From Apostichopus japonicus (Eukaryota; Echinodermata; Holothuroidea; Aspidochirotida; Stichopodidae): a stretch of 64,000 bases of DNA. The notes under the pieces were generated by a model, which saw nothing but the letters and a program-made list of their open reading frames with translations, had not been told where the DNA came from and did not search any database. Of this stretch, positions 24,599-38,293 are shown piece after piece. Every line of letters starts with the position of its first letter. Position 1 is the stretch's first letter. The translations under genes and the position numbers were made by a program. The stretch lies in NCBI RefSeq assembly GCF_037975245.1, contig NC_092582.1:16399577-16463576 (forward strand). Direction: 5' to 3'.

Positions 24599-25062
24599 TG
24601 ATCAGTTTGTACTGTGAACGAGAGACGACCGTTAATCAGTATAAACCGAAGTGTGTTGTAACAACGTAACACATGTTAAGACCTGTCAGCAGATGCTACT
24701 TTGGAAAAATGACTAACAGACGAATTCATTACTCAAAGGCTGTTTCAACTAATGACTGGTTAGGAGTCTAAACAACTGTCCCTATGTTTGGACTAGTAAG
24801 TATACCTTGTAAAGAAGGTTCAAAATTGCAGATTTTAAGCGTTAAAGTGTCATTCACTTTCTGTTAAAATGTGGACGAAATTTTTGGTGAAATCTTAATT
24901 TAGAGTAGTCTGGTTAGTCCAGTCAATCCTTATGCATATGATTGTGTGTTTAGTATTTTCTGTTTGGATGTCCTTCTCAGTAGCAACTGGCCTAAATGTA
25001 TAAGATATACCGTATGTTAAAAAAAAATGATAACATACATCAATTTAACTGATTAACGGATT
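24599..25062. mobile_element. Dispersed repeat family, copy B
   Basis: Second copy of the repeat at 17,702-18,129, in the same orientation and about 6.9 kb away. The left hairpin is less perfect here (CAGTTTGTACTG and CAGTATAAACCG), so this copy is more decayed at that end. The right end runs into AACTGATTAACGGATTAACTG and then a (TA)n tract. There is no coding frame. Confidence 0.75.
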
Positions 25063-25071
25063 AACTGATTA

Positions 25072-25147
<76 letters not shown>

Positions 25148-25431
25148 TTAGTGCTTGCTTACAGAATATAAACAGTGTAATAAATAAATACATAAAGAGA
25201 ACCACAAATATTTCGAACATTATTTAGCTCGATGATGTCATATTTAGACTTGCTCAAGTCGGCAGACTGGCGTGTAATTAATTGCTGTTCAATGAAAGAC
25301 GTTAACTAATATCTAATCCATATCAATATCTATACCTATACATCTATACCTATATATATATATATATAGATATTTAGGTCTATATATAGATATTTAGGTA
25401 TATTTAGGTATATCAATATATATCAATATAT

Positions 25432-25467
<36 letters not shown>

Positions 25468-25680
25468 CATTGATACAGTAGTTGTGTTTACTTCTCCTTT
25501 AATATACTAGCAGTATGTGGAGGGGGGGTTGCTATCATATCTGCCAATAAACGGCCACATACAGTTAAAGTTCTATACCGATTTGTTTTCTTTTTGTAAC
25601 TTCCTAAGAGCATTTCAATTTCAAAACTTAAAATGATTAACACAATTAGACCGAGGTTACCAACTGGGAAGAAACAGCGG
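25063..25680. repeat. (TA)n tracts and mixed TATC/TAGG simple repeats
   Basis: (TA)n at 25,075-25,142. At 25,320-25,466 is a patchwork of TATACC, GATATTTAGG, TATATCAA and TA. Between them, about 25,234-25,275 shares GATGATGTCATA and TTTAGACTTG.TCAAGTC with 1,092-1,122, suggesting another dispersed element of which little remains. Confidence 0.7.
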
Positions 25681-26120
25681 TTGAATTGAATTAGCTAATT
25701 GAAATAAATTAGTTGATTGTCATGGTTTAAGCTTGAAAATGAACTGCTACTGATGGACATTACTTAGTTAGTCAATTATTATCATAAAGTACCGCATAGC
25801 CAACCGAAATGAATTAGTAAATTAACTCCTATATTTATACATATTGATTAATAAATATGGAAATAGAGTAGTTAATTGGATTGAAAGACGTCAATTGCAA
25901 TTAAGTATAACGATTGACATCAATTAGTCCAATTGGAATGAATTAGTCACTTTGACTGAGTCAACTGGACTGAATTATATAGTCAATTGATAAAATAAGC
26001 GATTGAAATTCATTTACGTTAATAAATTGAATGGTACGGTCTATTTGGACAGAATGATTTAGTCTAAAGTTTAAAACTGAGTCAGCCTTTTGAAAGCACC
26101 TATAGTATATTAAAGAGAAT
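25681..26120. repeat. Degenerate left flank of the 18-bp minisatellite
   Basis: Many imperfect TTAGT.AATTG.A.TGAA words (for example AATTAGTCCAATTGGAATGA and AGTCAACTGGACTGAAT) look like decayed versions of the core unit. The 17-mer AGCGATTGAAATTCATT at 25,998-26,014 recurs exactly at 26,828-26,844 on the other side of the core. Confidence 0.65.
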
Positions 26121-26747
26121 AAGTCAGTTGGACTGAATGAGTCCGTTGGACTGGATGAGTCAGTTGGACTGAATGAGTCCGTTGGACTGGATGAGTCAGT
26201 TGGACTGGATGAGTCAGTTGGACTGGATGAGTCCGTTGGACTGGATGAGTCAGTTGGATTGCATGAGTCAGTTGGACTCGATGAGTCAGTTGGACTGCAT
26301 GAGTCAGTTGGACTGGATGAGTCAGTTGGATTGCATGAGTCAGTTGGACTGGATGAGTCCGTTGGACTGGATGAGTCAGTTGGATTACATGAGTCAGTTG
26401 GACTGGATGAGTCAGTTGGATTGCATGAGTTAGTTGGATTGCATGAGTCAGTTGGACTGGATGAGTCAGTTGGATTGCATGAGTCAGTTGGATTGCATGA
26501 GTTAGTTGGACTGGATGAGTCAGTTGGACTGGATGAGTCAGTTGTACTGGATGAGTCAGTTGGATTGCATGGGTTAGTTGGATTACATGAGTCAGTTGGA
26601 CTGGATGAGTCAGTTGGACTGGATGAGTCAGTTGGATTACGTGAGTCAGTTAGACTGGATGAGTCAGTTGGACTGGATGAGTCAGTTGGATTGCATGATT
26701 CAGTTGGACTGGATGAATCATTTGGACTGGATGAGTCAGTTTTACTC
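26121..26747. repeat. 18-bp minisatellite, about 35 units, AP-1-like word in most
   Basis: The consensus unit is GATGAGTCAGTTGGACTG. The array keeps strict 18-bp phase (about 34.8 units over 627 bp) with variation at a few positions (GA/CA start, GGACTG/GGATTG end, GTCC for GTCA). About 25 units contain TGAGTCA. Because 18 is a multiple of three, several frames stay open: 278 residues of (SSPTDS)n on the minus strand (25,961-26,797) and 177- and 86-residue frames on plus. The Ser/Thr/Pro-rich minus product lacks a signal peptide, and all frames start and end in degenerate flanks, so I call a repeat, not a gene. Confidence 0.95.
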
Positions 26748-27010
26748 AACAAGACTGGACCGGACACCAATGGGTCCATAGAAAGTGAATAAGTCAATTA
26801 GACTGATTTATTCAACTGAACTAATTTAGCGATTGAAATTCATTAGTTCCTCGGAATTGAAAAGCCAAGTTGGACTGATAGAATAACTGAGTCTCAATGA
26901 AAAATTGAGATAGACATGTTTGAGCCAATTGAAAGGACTTCAGTAATTTTTTTGGAAAAGAATTAGTCAAGTCCTAACCAATTAGTCATATTTTGTGAAT
27001 TGACCAATTG
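26748..27010. repeat. Degenerate right flank of the 18-bp minisatellite
   Basis: Recurrent AGTCAATTAGACTG, GAATTAGTCAAGT and ACCAATTGGAATGAA words fade with distance from the core, mirroring the left flank. This is the expected shape of an array whose edges no longer exchange. Confidence 0.6.
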
Positions 27011-27493
27011 GAATGAAATATTGTAATCCCAGATTAGTGCGGGTGAAAAATTAAAATATATGATAAACAAAATAATATATACTTAACATTCAATATGGAA
27101 GTAAGAAGAGAGAGAGAAAAAAAACACAGAGAGAGCTGGAGTGATTGAGATTTGGAGAGAGTTACTGGCAATATGCTATTCGGTTACGTAGCCTCCTGTA
27201 GACATTGTTGCCGATCGACAACAGCTTATAACATATATAATTTATATATGAATATAACCATTCATACCGCCCGTAAGAAAGAACATCATTATTAAAATTT
27301 CATTAAGCAACAAACATTATTCATTTTTACAACCCGTATACAAAAATGAATTTATATTTGCTTTGTCTGAGTAAATGTATAAAGCATGGCATATAGTTGG
27401 GTGTCTATAGCCCTGTTAATGATGTCTATGTTTTGATGTGTGTACGTATAGATTCATTAAATTTCACATTATCTGGAACTCCCTGAGACTGTA

Positions 27494-27494
<1 letters not shown>
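27011..27494. other. Non-coding stretch
   Basis: I see no gene. A GA-rich patch lies at 27,105-27,135. Confidence 0.5.

Positions 27495-29106
<1,612 letters not shown>

Positions 29107-29158
<52 letters not shown>
29107..29158. repeat. (TA)n microsatellite
   Basis: About 52 bp of pure TA directly upstream of a 5'-truncated SINE. Confidence 0.95.
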
Positions 29159-29160
<2 letters not shown>

Positions 29161-29243
29161 CGGAAGGCCCGGGTCCGAATCCCGGTGGAGGCTGGAAGTT
29201 TTTTCACTGTTCTTGATTTTCCAACTCATTACGATTTTCATTT
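29159..29243 (+). mobile_element. tRNA-derived SINE, 5'-truncated copy
   Basis: Starts inside the tRNA-like part (GCGGAAGGCCCGGGTCCGAA) and runs through the common 3' body (GTTTTTTCACTGTTCTTGAT, CTCATTACGATTTTCAT). The T-arm here, CCGGG-TCCGAAT-CCCGG, has a perfect 5-bp stem. Box A is missing. (TA)n lies on both sides. Confidence 0.85.
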
Positions 29244-29284
29244 ATATATATTCATTTGCCTTTGTCGTTTACCTCCATTGCATT

Positions 29285-29287
<3 letters not shown>

Positions 29288-29343
<56 letters not shown>

Positions 29344-29348
29344 GTATA

Positions 29349-29399
<51 letters not shown>

Positions 29400-29402
29400 A
29401 TG
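29288..29402. repeat. (TA)n microsatellite
   Basis: About 115 bp of TA with a few ACGTATA and ACATATA interruptions. Confidence 0.95.
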
Positions 29403-30315
29403 TAAACAGGATATAGGCAGTGTTGTAAGATACGTACGATATGTCTTAGTCCACACAAAAAAGGGAAAGTTTAGTGCTAGTACTATGTTTTATAGCTTTA
29501 ATAGCGGTTTCCTACATGATGATTGTCTGGAATGCTCCTTTAAGCTAACATACTGATGACGTCAGCTACTCAGGGCAGAAATTCTTAATAACACAAGTGA
29601 AATGTTCTTTTAAGATTATAAACACAGCAGAGCAGCCTCGAAGAACACCTTATACCCCCCCCCCCCGTGCCACCCAGACTTATATAATGCATTTTGGTGA
29701 GCTGCATGACATAATAGTCTACGTGTTAGGCTAGGTATAGGCCAGTCACTTTGATTGGTTGGCAACTACTGTTTAAAGGGCCATTCGCCGCTGATTTCCA
29801 GAAGTATATTTCTTATAAACGGTTTATAAACATAAACAACATCTCTCAAGGGTTGATACTTATACTGGCATTATAACAGCTTGAACTATTTCGTGAGAAG
29901 AGGTAAATATTACATAGTTCGATCACTATTGTTTTTGTTTCTTTAATTTTTTTGTAAGTTTGTAATGATGTCTTTTTTGGATTTGTTTCCGTATCGGTCA
30001 ACTCGTCCTGATTACCAAATCAAACACTAGTGTCATTACAACCTGCAGACTTGTCGAACAGAACAAATAAATGTGAATATATTGTCAATGCTTTGTGTAT
30101 AGACTTTGCCTAAATTAAATATAAATATTAATTGCCATACCGGTAGATATCACTATAAAATTCATCGGTTTCCGTTCTAATCGTATGCCCGTATATTCAT
30201 AACGTGGAGATGGGATCCTATGTCAAGTATAAGTTACAATTAATTACGCATACAGCGAGCTGGCAATGTTTAATTAGATGGAAGACCCTTTGTTCTACTG
30301 TTCTACTAGCTTCAA
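29403..30315. other. Non-coding stretch
   Basis: I see no gene. Exact TGACGTCA at 29,557-29,564, within GCTCCTTTAA..CTA..AT..(T)GATGACGTCAGCT. That string resembles 54,560-54,593, so the two may be remnants of one repeat. Confidence 0.5.
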
Positions 30316-30327
30316 TTATATATATAA

Positions 30328-30366
<39 letters not shown>
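30316..30366. repeat. Short (TA)n with a TAATTAATTA core
   Basis: ATATATATAATTAATTATATA followed by TA alternation to about 30,366; the core is palindromic. Confidence 0.9.
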
Positions 30367-30369
<3 letters not shown>

Positions 30370-32779
30370 GTGTAGTTTAAATTCTATCTTTGTTTTTAAT
30401 ACTAAAAAATACGATTCTTCATGACTATATGGAATTGTTTCTTTTTGTGGGCAATTTTGTGACCCACCTATTGCTTACGTTCAAGAACTGGACTCATGCA
30501 GTGAATACATGGACTTATACATAATTATGGACATATGCATGGACTAACCTTTCAGTTATACGGTATATATCATACAGCTTAGGCTACCACTTTACATAGA
30601 AATATCGGCAAAAATGCATGCTTAGGTTCAATATTGTCTCTGTAGTGTTGCAGCTGCAATAGCCACAGATTGGTAAAAAGTACATTCCGCACAAATTGGT
30701 TGCGAAGACGCAACATAACAAGACGTTGATAATCAGATATCAGCTGCTGGTTTAGACAAAATGAAGACTTCTCCTAGATTTTAACTATTGATATTTCTCT
30801 CAGTATTCATTAGTGAAAACACATTTCTTGACTCGTGCTCAGCTCGTCTGCGCATGGCGCCGAATAGCAGCTCCCTGGTTATAGAGTAAGTTTCACATAT
30901 ATAAGTATATACAAAACGCACGCACTACCAGTCTTAACAATCATGTGACGCTTCGTTTGGGGGGGGGGAGGGGAGGGGTGGGGGGAGTTGCGTGAGGGGA
31001 TCCGTCAATCTTTTATTTAGTGACTTTTACAGTCCGTCAAAACATACAGAATATGCCTGAGAGTGCACTTAGGGCAAAAAAAAAGCCGGGAAATGACCCG
31101 ATCACTACCACCAATGACGTCAGCCTAAATAAATTATACTGAGGCTTAGGTCATTGGTGATAATCCTTATTTTTGCGTTGTGTGTGTAGGGTGGATGCAA
31201 GGGGAGGGGGGGGGCTCTCTGGTGTGAAATAAATTTATGTGCATCAACGTGTTTAGTGCTTGTACAGACGATTTTGTTAAAATAGGATGTAAATTGTGTG
31301 CTGTTAACTCAAATTGCTAATTTCACAAGGGGCAAAATTATCTCCTAAAAGTAAAACTGTAATAAACTCACACAAAAAGATAGCATACGATAGATTGAGA
31401 GAGACGTTCAGACTCACCTTGTTTTAATCAAGTTTAAATCTTATAACCGAAAGGCAGCAAAAAGGAAAGAACAAAAAGCTAATTATACCTTTAATATATT
31501 AATTAACATCAGTTTTTCGCTTGGGAAGACACGCCCACACAGGCGCCTTTATCGTTGTTGAATATATGCCACGGTTGATTATTACAAAATGTTTGGTATT
31601 AAATTTTGTTGTCAACAACATGATGAAGTATTTCCACCTGTATCGTAAAATTTAATCGTTATAACGGAGCGTGCTTCATTGCTCATTGTATTTAAACATT
31701 TTTATTCATACCAGGGATTTCCCTGATTTTTGTCTTTACGATTTTCTCACGCTGTTGTACTCCGTGCTGCAACTCGGCTATTAGGCAAGGTAAAGCGATA
31801 TTGCTATGCTACCGTTGAGTTATACACAACCTATACCGCACAGGACCATAAATCGTTCTTTTGGTTTTGGGTTCATTTTTTCGACTATCAAATCTGCGTC
31901 TCAAAATTGGCGCACTCAGTTGGTATATTAAGCGATAAAGAGCATGCACTTATTGTACCTTTATGCTTTTCATCCGTTTGATGAAAGAAAAGAACACGGT
32001 CATAGGTCAGAAGACCTTTATATTTGTACTTATTTCTTTTCTTTCTTTATTGTTACATTTCAACGTCATTGCTAACATGCCTGGCGAGTGCAGGATAAAA
32101 TTCCTCTCACAGCCCATATCTTCGTCCAAACCAATGATATATCCATCACTCAAGTATAATGCTTAGCACGTTAACTCAGTTTCGTAATGTTACCGCGACT
32201 TTTTTTCTTTTCTTTTCTTTATACTTGAAGACATAAGAACTCGCTTCTCTGGAATGTTAACTGCTTTTAGCTAAATGAAAGGCGAAGTCTTAATGAACTC
32301 GCTACCGCTGTATGCTTAATCTCTTAATTGGGTATATATCATTGGAAACGGGGGAGCGTTCAGTTAATCAGGAACACTTAAGTGAACTAATGTCGATCAG
32401 AATTACATGCGTCGGGAGTATGGATGTGTATACCCTGCCAAAATCAGATGACCAGAATTGTAACAACAGTACGCTATAATCATTAACACGGTAAAAGGGT
32501 GTTATAAAATGCTATTTGAGAAATATTGTATATTCGAGATGCAATTTGGGAGCCACAGCCAATTATTTTGACTTTAATCGAACAGTTATCGAGGAGAAAA
32601 AAAACCACATACACATTTGAAAATCACTTTATATTAACCTAGAGTTGGGCAGTATTATCGAATTTTGCAATTTCTTCGACAGCGATGGTTTAAAACAAAC
32701 TCACCGCATATTTAGTCATATTTATAATCATTTATAAGCACATATTATCTTCTTTTATTTACTTTTGTCCATTTTGGTT
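30367..32779. other. AT-rich non-coding stretch
   Basis: I see no recognisable gene. G-rich runs lie at 30,958-30,987 and 31,200-31,215. An 83-residue frame at 31,730-31,981 has balanced composition but nothing I recognise. Exact TGACGTCA at 31,115-31,122. Confidence 0.5.
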
Positions 32780-33056
32780 GAACGAGAAAAATTAATATTT
32801 AAAGTTAAGAACCAAGGAGAGGAAATTATGAAATTATACCTTACATTGAAAGAGTTGATTTCAAAAATCATGTTGAAAAACAAAGCTATGTATGATTTAA
32901 AAAAAGAGATGACGAATATTGCGAGTCGTTACATGGATAATCAAAATGTTAGTTAGACAAAAATTCGAGAATAAAAAACTCAAAGAGGAACAGGAAATTA
33001 CGTAAATTATACCTTTCAGTAAAAGAGTTGATTTCAAAATCAATGTTGAAAAAAAA
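32780..33056. repeat. Diverged direct duplication, coiled-coil-like frame in copy 1
   Basis: Copy 1 (about 32,780-32,886) and copy 2 (about 32,968-33,056) share AGGAAATTA.G.AAATTATACCTT, AAAGAGTTGATTTCAAAA and ATGTTGAAAAA. Copy 1 lies in a 63-residue frame (32,765-32,956) that is Lys/Glu/Leu-rich with heptad-like spacing (KLYLTLKELISKIMLKNK). The AT-rich codon content makes this expected by chance. Copy 2 is frameshifted. I do not call a gene. Confidence 0.6.
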
Positions 33057-34295
33057 GAGTGTTGGGGTGGGGTGGGGGGGGGGGGTGAGCAGTGATGACG
33101 GAGAACAGTACTTTAACCATCCCAGGTGGTGGGAGGGTCTCTCAGTGTTCGGAACAACATGACTTTAACACCGATTAACTCTGTTTGTTTTAATATACCG
33201 CACCGTTTATGTGACATTCATAAGCCTGCAAAAATAATGCGACATGGTTAGGTCCACGTGATGATAGGCCTACCCTAAATATATATACGGGTAGGCCTAT
33301 ATATAGGCCTACAATTGTTTTGTTAATAGAGTTCGTACGCGATTGAAACTATATTCATATTAGTATGAGTTAATCAAATATAAGTTAATCAGATGTTCTT
33401 AATGTCAATGTAATCTGTACGCTACAACCATGTGTAGGCTAAACGCCCATAACACACAACCTATATACAGGTTATACAGCCTACCGTGTACCATCTGATA
33501 ACCGATTAATATTCGGCACTCAGGAATCACTGTCTACGATTCCACTGCATACCCCTGCAGTTACCCTCCGGCTGAAATATATACCCCAACTTCCCCCCAC
33601 CCCATCCCCTCCCTCCCTTATCCATGCCACTCACCACAGTTAAAATGTCAAAACTGTAAGGTTGGAGTGGATGAAGGTGGTGAAGTTAGCAGCAGTGTAA
33701 GAATTTCTGTTACTTGTTAGAAAAATGTTTGCACACACCACATTTAAAGCTACCGTGATGTCATCTGAGTTGCTTTAACGAACAAAATACTCCTTGCTTT
33801 TCTTAAATTGTAAAAGCAATTTTATTTTTAATAGATTAAACCATTCTTAAGTTGAATGGTAACACGACGAAAATGCGCTAGTTACTTTTCGGTTTTTGTG
33901 ATTTGCTTTGGAGATAAACAGCTTATTTCCACGTGCTTTGTTTTGTTTTGTTTTTTTCAATTTTTGTTTTCAACTGATAACATTTCGTTTTCTTACTCCA
34001 TTGATGATCAGATCGCATAGCAAAATAATCGGCCAAAATGGTCACAGTTGGCATCCCTGGGGAGACCACTAATTTACAGTGACGTCACTGAATGTTTACA
34101 CCAATGTTTCATGATCCTCATTAGACGGCGCATACCTTTGGTTGGCAGATGTTTTCGCAATGCCCCAGATACTTTTCATCTAACTCAGAGAGAATAAACG
34201 CGATAGAGATCAACAGTTAAAGGGTAGCTATGTATGTAAGAGAACAAAACGAAGCCAGTCAGGGATTAAATTCACTGGATTGCACCAACCAACCA

Positions 34296-34298
<3 letters not shown>
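33057..34298. other. Non-coding stretch with a TAGGCCTA palindrome
   Basis: I see no gene. GTAGGCCTATATATAGGCCT, extended by AC, is a perfect 22-bp palindrome at 33,291-33,312. G and C runs lie near 33,073 and 33,590. Exact TGACGTCA at 34,080-34,087. Confidence 0.55.

Positions 34299-34372
<74 letters not shown>
34299..34372. repeat. (TA)n microsatellite
   Basis: About 74 bp of TA. Confidence 0.95.
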
Positions 34373-34469
34373 TTGGTGTTTGTCGTTGATTACGACCTTG
34401 TCAGATATTAATGTTAGGGGTTCTAACCAGATGTTCTCTCTGCTATATGAAATCTGTATAATTTTATAG

Positions 34470-34653
<184 letters not shown>

Positions 34654-35243
34654 TCTATATAGCTATGCAAAGTAACTGCCATAAATTGAGTAGGCAGTCA
34701 AGCAATTTGAATTACGACCTTACCACCGAAACCTTAATTTAAAAGCACTGGTTGGGCTGTAATTATGATTAACAAAATAATTAACATAATTCTATGGACT
34801 ACTGCGGACGATAACCAGTTTACACGGGACTGACGTGCGTGTGCCTGCCATCTGCTGGTCCGATGAGAGAACCCATGTGACGTCAGAAATCGTCACTGGA
34901 CAATAAGTTGAAGCATCTGGTATACAAAGCGTCCTAGATTTAATTCCAATTACATTTGTTTCGGCTTTGCGTATAATGTGAAACGTTGAACATATTTTTA
35001 ATCCAGACAATGAAAAACGGCCGCGAGTTGCTAAAGTTCAATTCTACTGGGTTCAAAGGTCACTAAGGCACGGTACCGGTCCCCTCGTATTACTAAATCA
35101 ATATCATCTAAACTGTCTTCCTTCGTCTTCACACATCCAACGTGGAAAAAAAAAATTGTACCTTTTATGCCGACTTGTGTCCTTTCCTTTGAGGGACACC
35201 ACCCATTTGCCTCTTTTTACTACAAGGGTTTACTGTTCTTTTC
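34654..35243. other. Non-coding stretch
   Basis: I see no gene. A 72-residue minus frame at 34,792-35,010 has balanced composition but no known motif. Exact TGACGTCA at 34,878-34,885. Confidence 0.5.
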
Positions 35244-36231
35244 AACAATACTTGCCATATTGTAACAATACTTACCATCTTGTAATAATACTTGCCATCT
35301 TGTAACAATTCTTGACATCTTGTAACATTACTTGCCATCTATAATAATACTTGCCATCTTGTTACAATACTTGCCATCTTGTAATAATACTTGCCATCTT
35401 ATAACAATTCTTGACATCTTGTAACATTACTTGTCATCTTGTAACAATTCTTGACATCTTGTAACATTACTTGCCATCTATAATAATACTTGCCATCTTG
35501 TAACAATACTTGCCATCTTGTAATACTACTTGCCATCTTGTAACAATACTTGTCATCTTGTAACAATACTTGTCATCTTGTAACAAAACTTGCCATCTTT
35601 TAACAACACTTGCCATTTTTTAACAACACTTGCCATCTTGTAACAATACTTGCCATTTTTTAACAACACTTGCCATTTTTTAACAACACTTGCCATTTTG
35701 TAACAAAACTTGCCATCTTGTAACAAAACTTGCAATCTTGTAACAATACTTGCCATCTTGTAACAATACTTGCCATCTTGTAATACTACTTGCCATCTTG
35801 AAATTATACTTGTCATCTTGTAACAAAACTTGCCATCTTTTAACAATTCTTGCCATCTTGTGACAATATACTTGCCATCTTGTAACAATACTTGACATCT
35901 TGTAACTTTACTTGCCATCTTGTAATAATACTTGCCATTTTGTAACAATAATTGCCATCTTGTAATACTAGTTGCCATCTAGTTAAAATACTTGCCAACT
36001 TGTTACAAAACTTGCCAACTTTAACAATTCTTATCATCTTATAACAATACTTGCCATCTTTTAACAATACTTGCCATCTTGTAACAATATACTTGTCATC
36101 TTGTAACAACACTTGCCATCTTGTGACAATATACTTGCCATCTTTTAACAACACTTGCCATCTTGTGACAATACTTGACATCTTGTAACAATACTTGCTA
36201 TCTTTTAACAATACTTGCCATTTTGTAACAC
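35244..36231. repeat. 20-bp minisatellite, about 49 units, with higher-order structure
   Basis: The consensus is ACAATACTTGCCATCTTGTA. Units vary at several fixed positions (ATA/ATT/AAC start, GCC/GAC/GTC, CTTGT/CTTTT). A block of about seven units starting at 35,302 recurs with the same variant order at 35,441, including a shortened CATCTATAATAATAC unit. Since 20 is not a multiple of three, the reading frame shifts each unit and a 60-bp/20-residue peptide period appears on the minus strand (frames of 141 and 123 residues). These are artefacts. Most units carry GCCATCTTG, whose complement is CAAGATGGC. Confidence 0.95.
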
Positions 36232-38189
36232 TTTATTGTTTCTCCTTTGAATCCACACAAAAACATCGATAAAATTAACAAATCGAGATTTGTCATTATA
36301 ACAAGATGTATACAATACTCTAATACAAATGCCCTTTGTGATTCTCTCGTTAAAAGATTAAAAAACAAAAAGCAAAAATAAAGAAGAAGAAGCAATAACC
36401 TGTTGTTCCGTCGTTCGTGTTAATGAATTTATTGCAGACGTGAAAGCCCGGTGAACTTTTGATTATACCTTGAGAAAATTCATTCAAAACCCGGTATCAT
36501 GTTCTCAAACTTTTAATATCACAGCAGCCGCTCGTCAAAACCAAGGGGGAAATGAAGTTCGTTAGTCAACCAAGTTGACTTAAATTTTCTCTTTTTATTA
36601 AAAAAAAGAAAGAAAAGAGAAAAAAAAAACTTAATTGAATCAACGATCTTTCAAACACAACATTGAGATTTTTTTTAAATGAAATCAAGAAACGTCATTT
36701 TGGGCCTAGCTAAAGCTTGTTGATGCTTTTTGTAGAATGAAAAGTAATAAACTTTGAAGGTGATATTGCTGGGCAACCAAGCCTGGTTACAGAAATCACA
36801 ATTCTCTCGGCAGACGCGGACTCATTCAGAAAGGTAAACTGTATTTTATCAAATCTGATGAGAGGCTTTCCCAACGTTACTTAATTTGTTTTTTTTTCTT
36901 CTTCTTCTTCTTCTTCTTCTATTATTGGATTTTTTTAGCTTCGTACAAATGCCTTTATTCCTCGGGGCCTGGTTTCATTCACCCTTTAATTTCCTGTGAA
37001 CTCCTCTTCACCAGCTGCTTTCTGTTTCTCCGTGCACAAAAAAGAAAAGAAATGAAAAGGAATCTTCATATACCTTAATGCTTTTTGCTTATTTTCCCGC
37101 GCAAGGAAAGGGTGGAAAATCCATACTAACAAGATCGTCTGCAAACCGTGTGAAGATGTATAGACTTCAATCATCAGTCACTTCTTAGTATTTTTTTCCC
37201 TTCCTCCATTTTTCTTTCATATCTTCTTCTTCTTTATTTAGAGAAAAAAGCAACCCCCTTAATGTTAACTTTAGGTGTTATGGATTATCTTTGGTAATTG
37301 GCTTGGAGTCCAACCTTCCATCTATCATATCTCACTGAATTGAAAATCATTTCCCGTCGGGGGGTATGCGTTCAGTCGTTTACACTTCAGCTTGATCATG
37401 GTGTGGACGAAAGAGGCCGATTCTTTTCCCTTTCACTTCATATCTCGAAAAGTCAAAACTGGAATCAAAATGCTATACTAAGACACGGATGGACGATTAA
37501 ATGGACATGGATATTGGTTTGAAATAATTGTAATAATAATGATGATGATTGCATTATAATTACCAATCAACCAATCATTCCCTATTCACACCCACCCAAC
37601 ACCCCTAGGATAACAATGGACGGGGATGGGGTTGTGGGTGCGGCTAGGGCATATTGACATCAAGATGTGTTAGTCAAAGAAAAGGAAAGATAGGTTTTAT
37701 CTCAATGTAAAGCGGATTTAGAGCGATTTCCTAATGATTCAACATAAACTTAATACGTCAGGGTGCGACGGATATATATGCGGTGACGTATATGATAATT
37801 AATGTACAGATTTGATACTACATATAAAATACAGATAAGCTAGGGTGACTGGGGTTGGGGGGGGGGGGGACTGGTGTGGGCACTTACCTATTGAAGGAAC
37901 ATACGCAATTATTGAAGTAGATTACAAGACTGCCTCGAAATTGCATAATATTGTTAAGTACGATAGAGTTCTCGTGAACTATACGGAATGTTATGTCTTT
38001 TAACCCCCCCCCCACTCCCCTCCCACCGTCCCCCTTCAGTTTAGTATCATGTAGTAGTATATACTTCTAGATACGTTCGGACTATATTTAGGGTTGAGCC
38101 GGGGGAGGGGGATGGAGGGAGGGGCGGGATTTGAAGTGGGTTCTTATTCCGGAAACCATGAATATACCCAATATTCCTTTCCAAAATAA
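36232..38189. other. AT-rich non-coding stretch
   Basis: I see no recognisable gene. (CTT)n at 36,899-36,920; G run near 37,856; C run near 38,004. Confidence 0.5.
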
Positions 38190-38196
38190 TATACAT

Positions 38197-38239
<43 letters not shown>

Positions 38240-38255
38240 ATACACACACACACAC

Positions 38256-38288
<33 letters not shown>

Positions 38289-38293
38289 TATAT
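38190..38293. repeat. (TA)n with a central (CA)n
   Basis: TA, then ATAATACACACACACACACA, then TA again to about 38,293. Confidence 0.9.

Noticed and set aside
25961-26797. 278-residue Ser/Thr/Pro-rich protein of (SSPTDS)n, mucin-like
   Set aside because: The 18-bp unit keeps frames open on both strands. There is no signal peptide, and the ends lie in degenerate repeat.
32765-32956. Coiled-coil exon
   Set aside because: Lys/Glu/Leu/Ile richness is expected from AT-rich purine-biased DNA, and the duplicate copy is frameshifted.
34703-34735. A further SINE head (GAATTACGACCTTACCACCG)
   Set aside because: Only about 12 bp match well, and no A or B box follows.
35553-36211. Minus frames of 141 and 123 residues with a 20-residue repeat
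   Set aside because: Translation of a 20-bp minisatellite; three overlapping phases give the same peptide.
35244-36231. CRISPR-like direct repeats
   Set aside because: Units are contiguous with no unique spacers, and the context is animal DNA.
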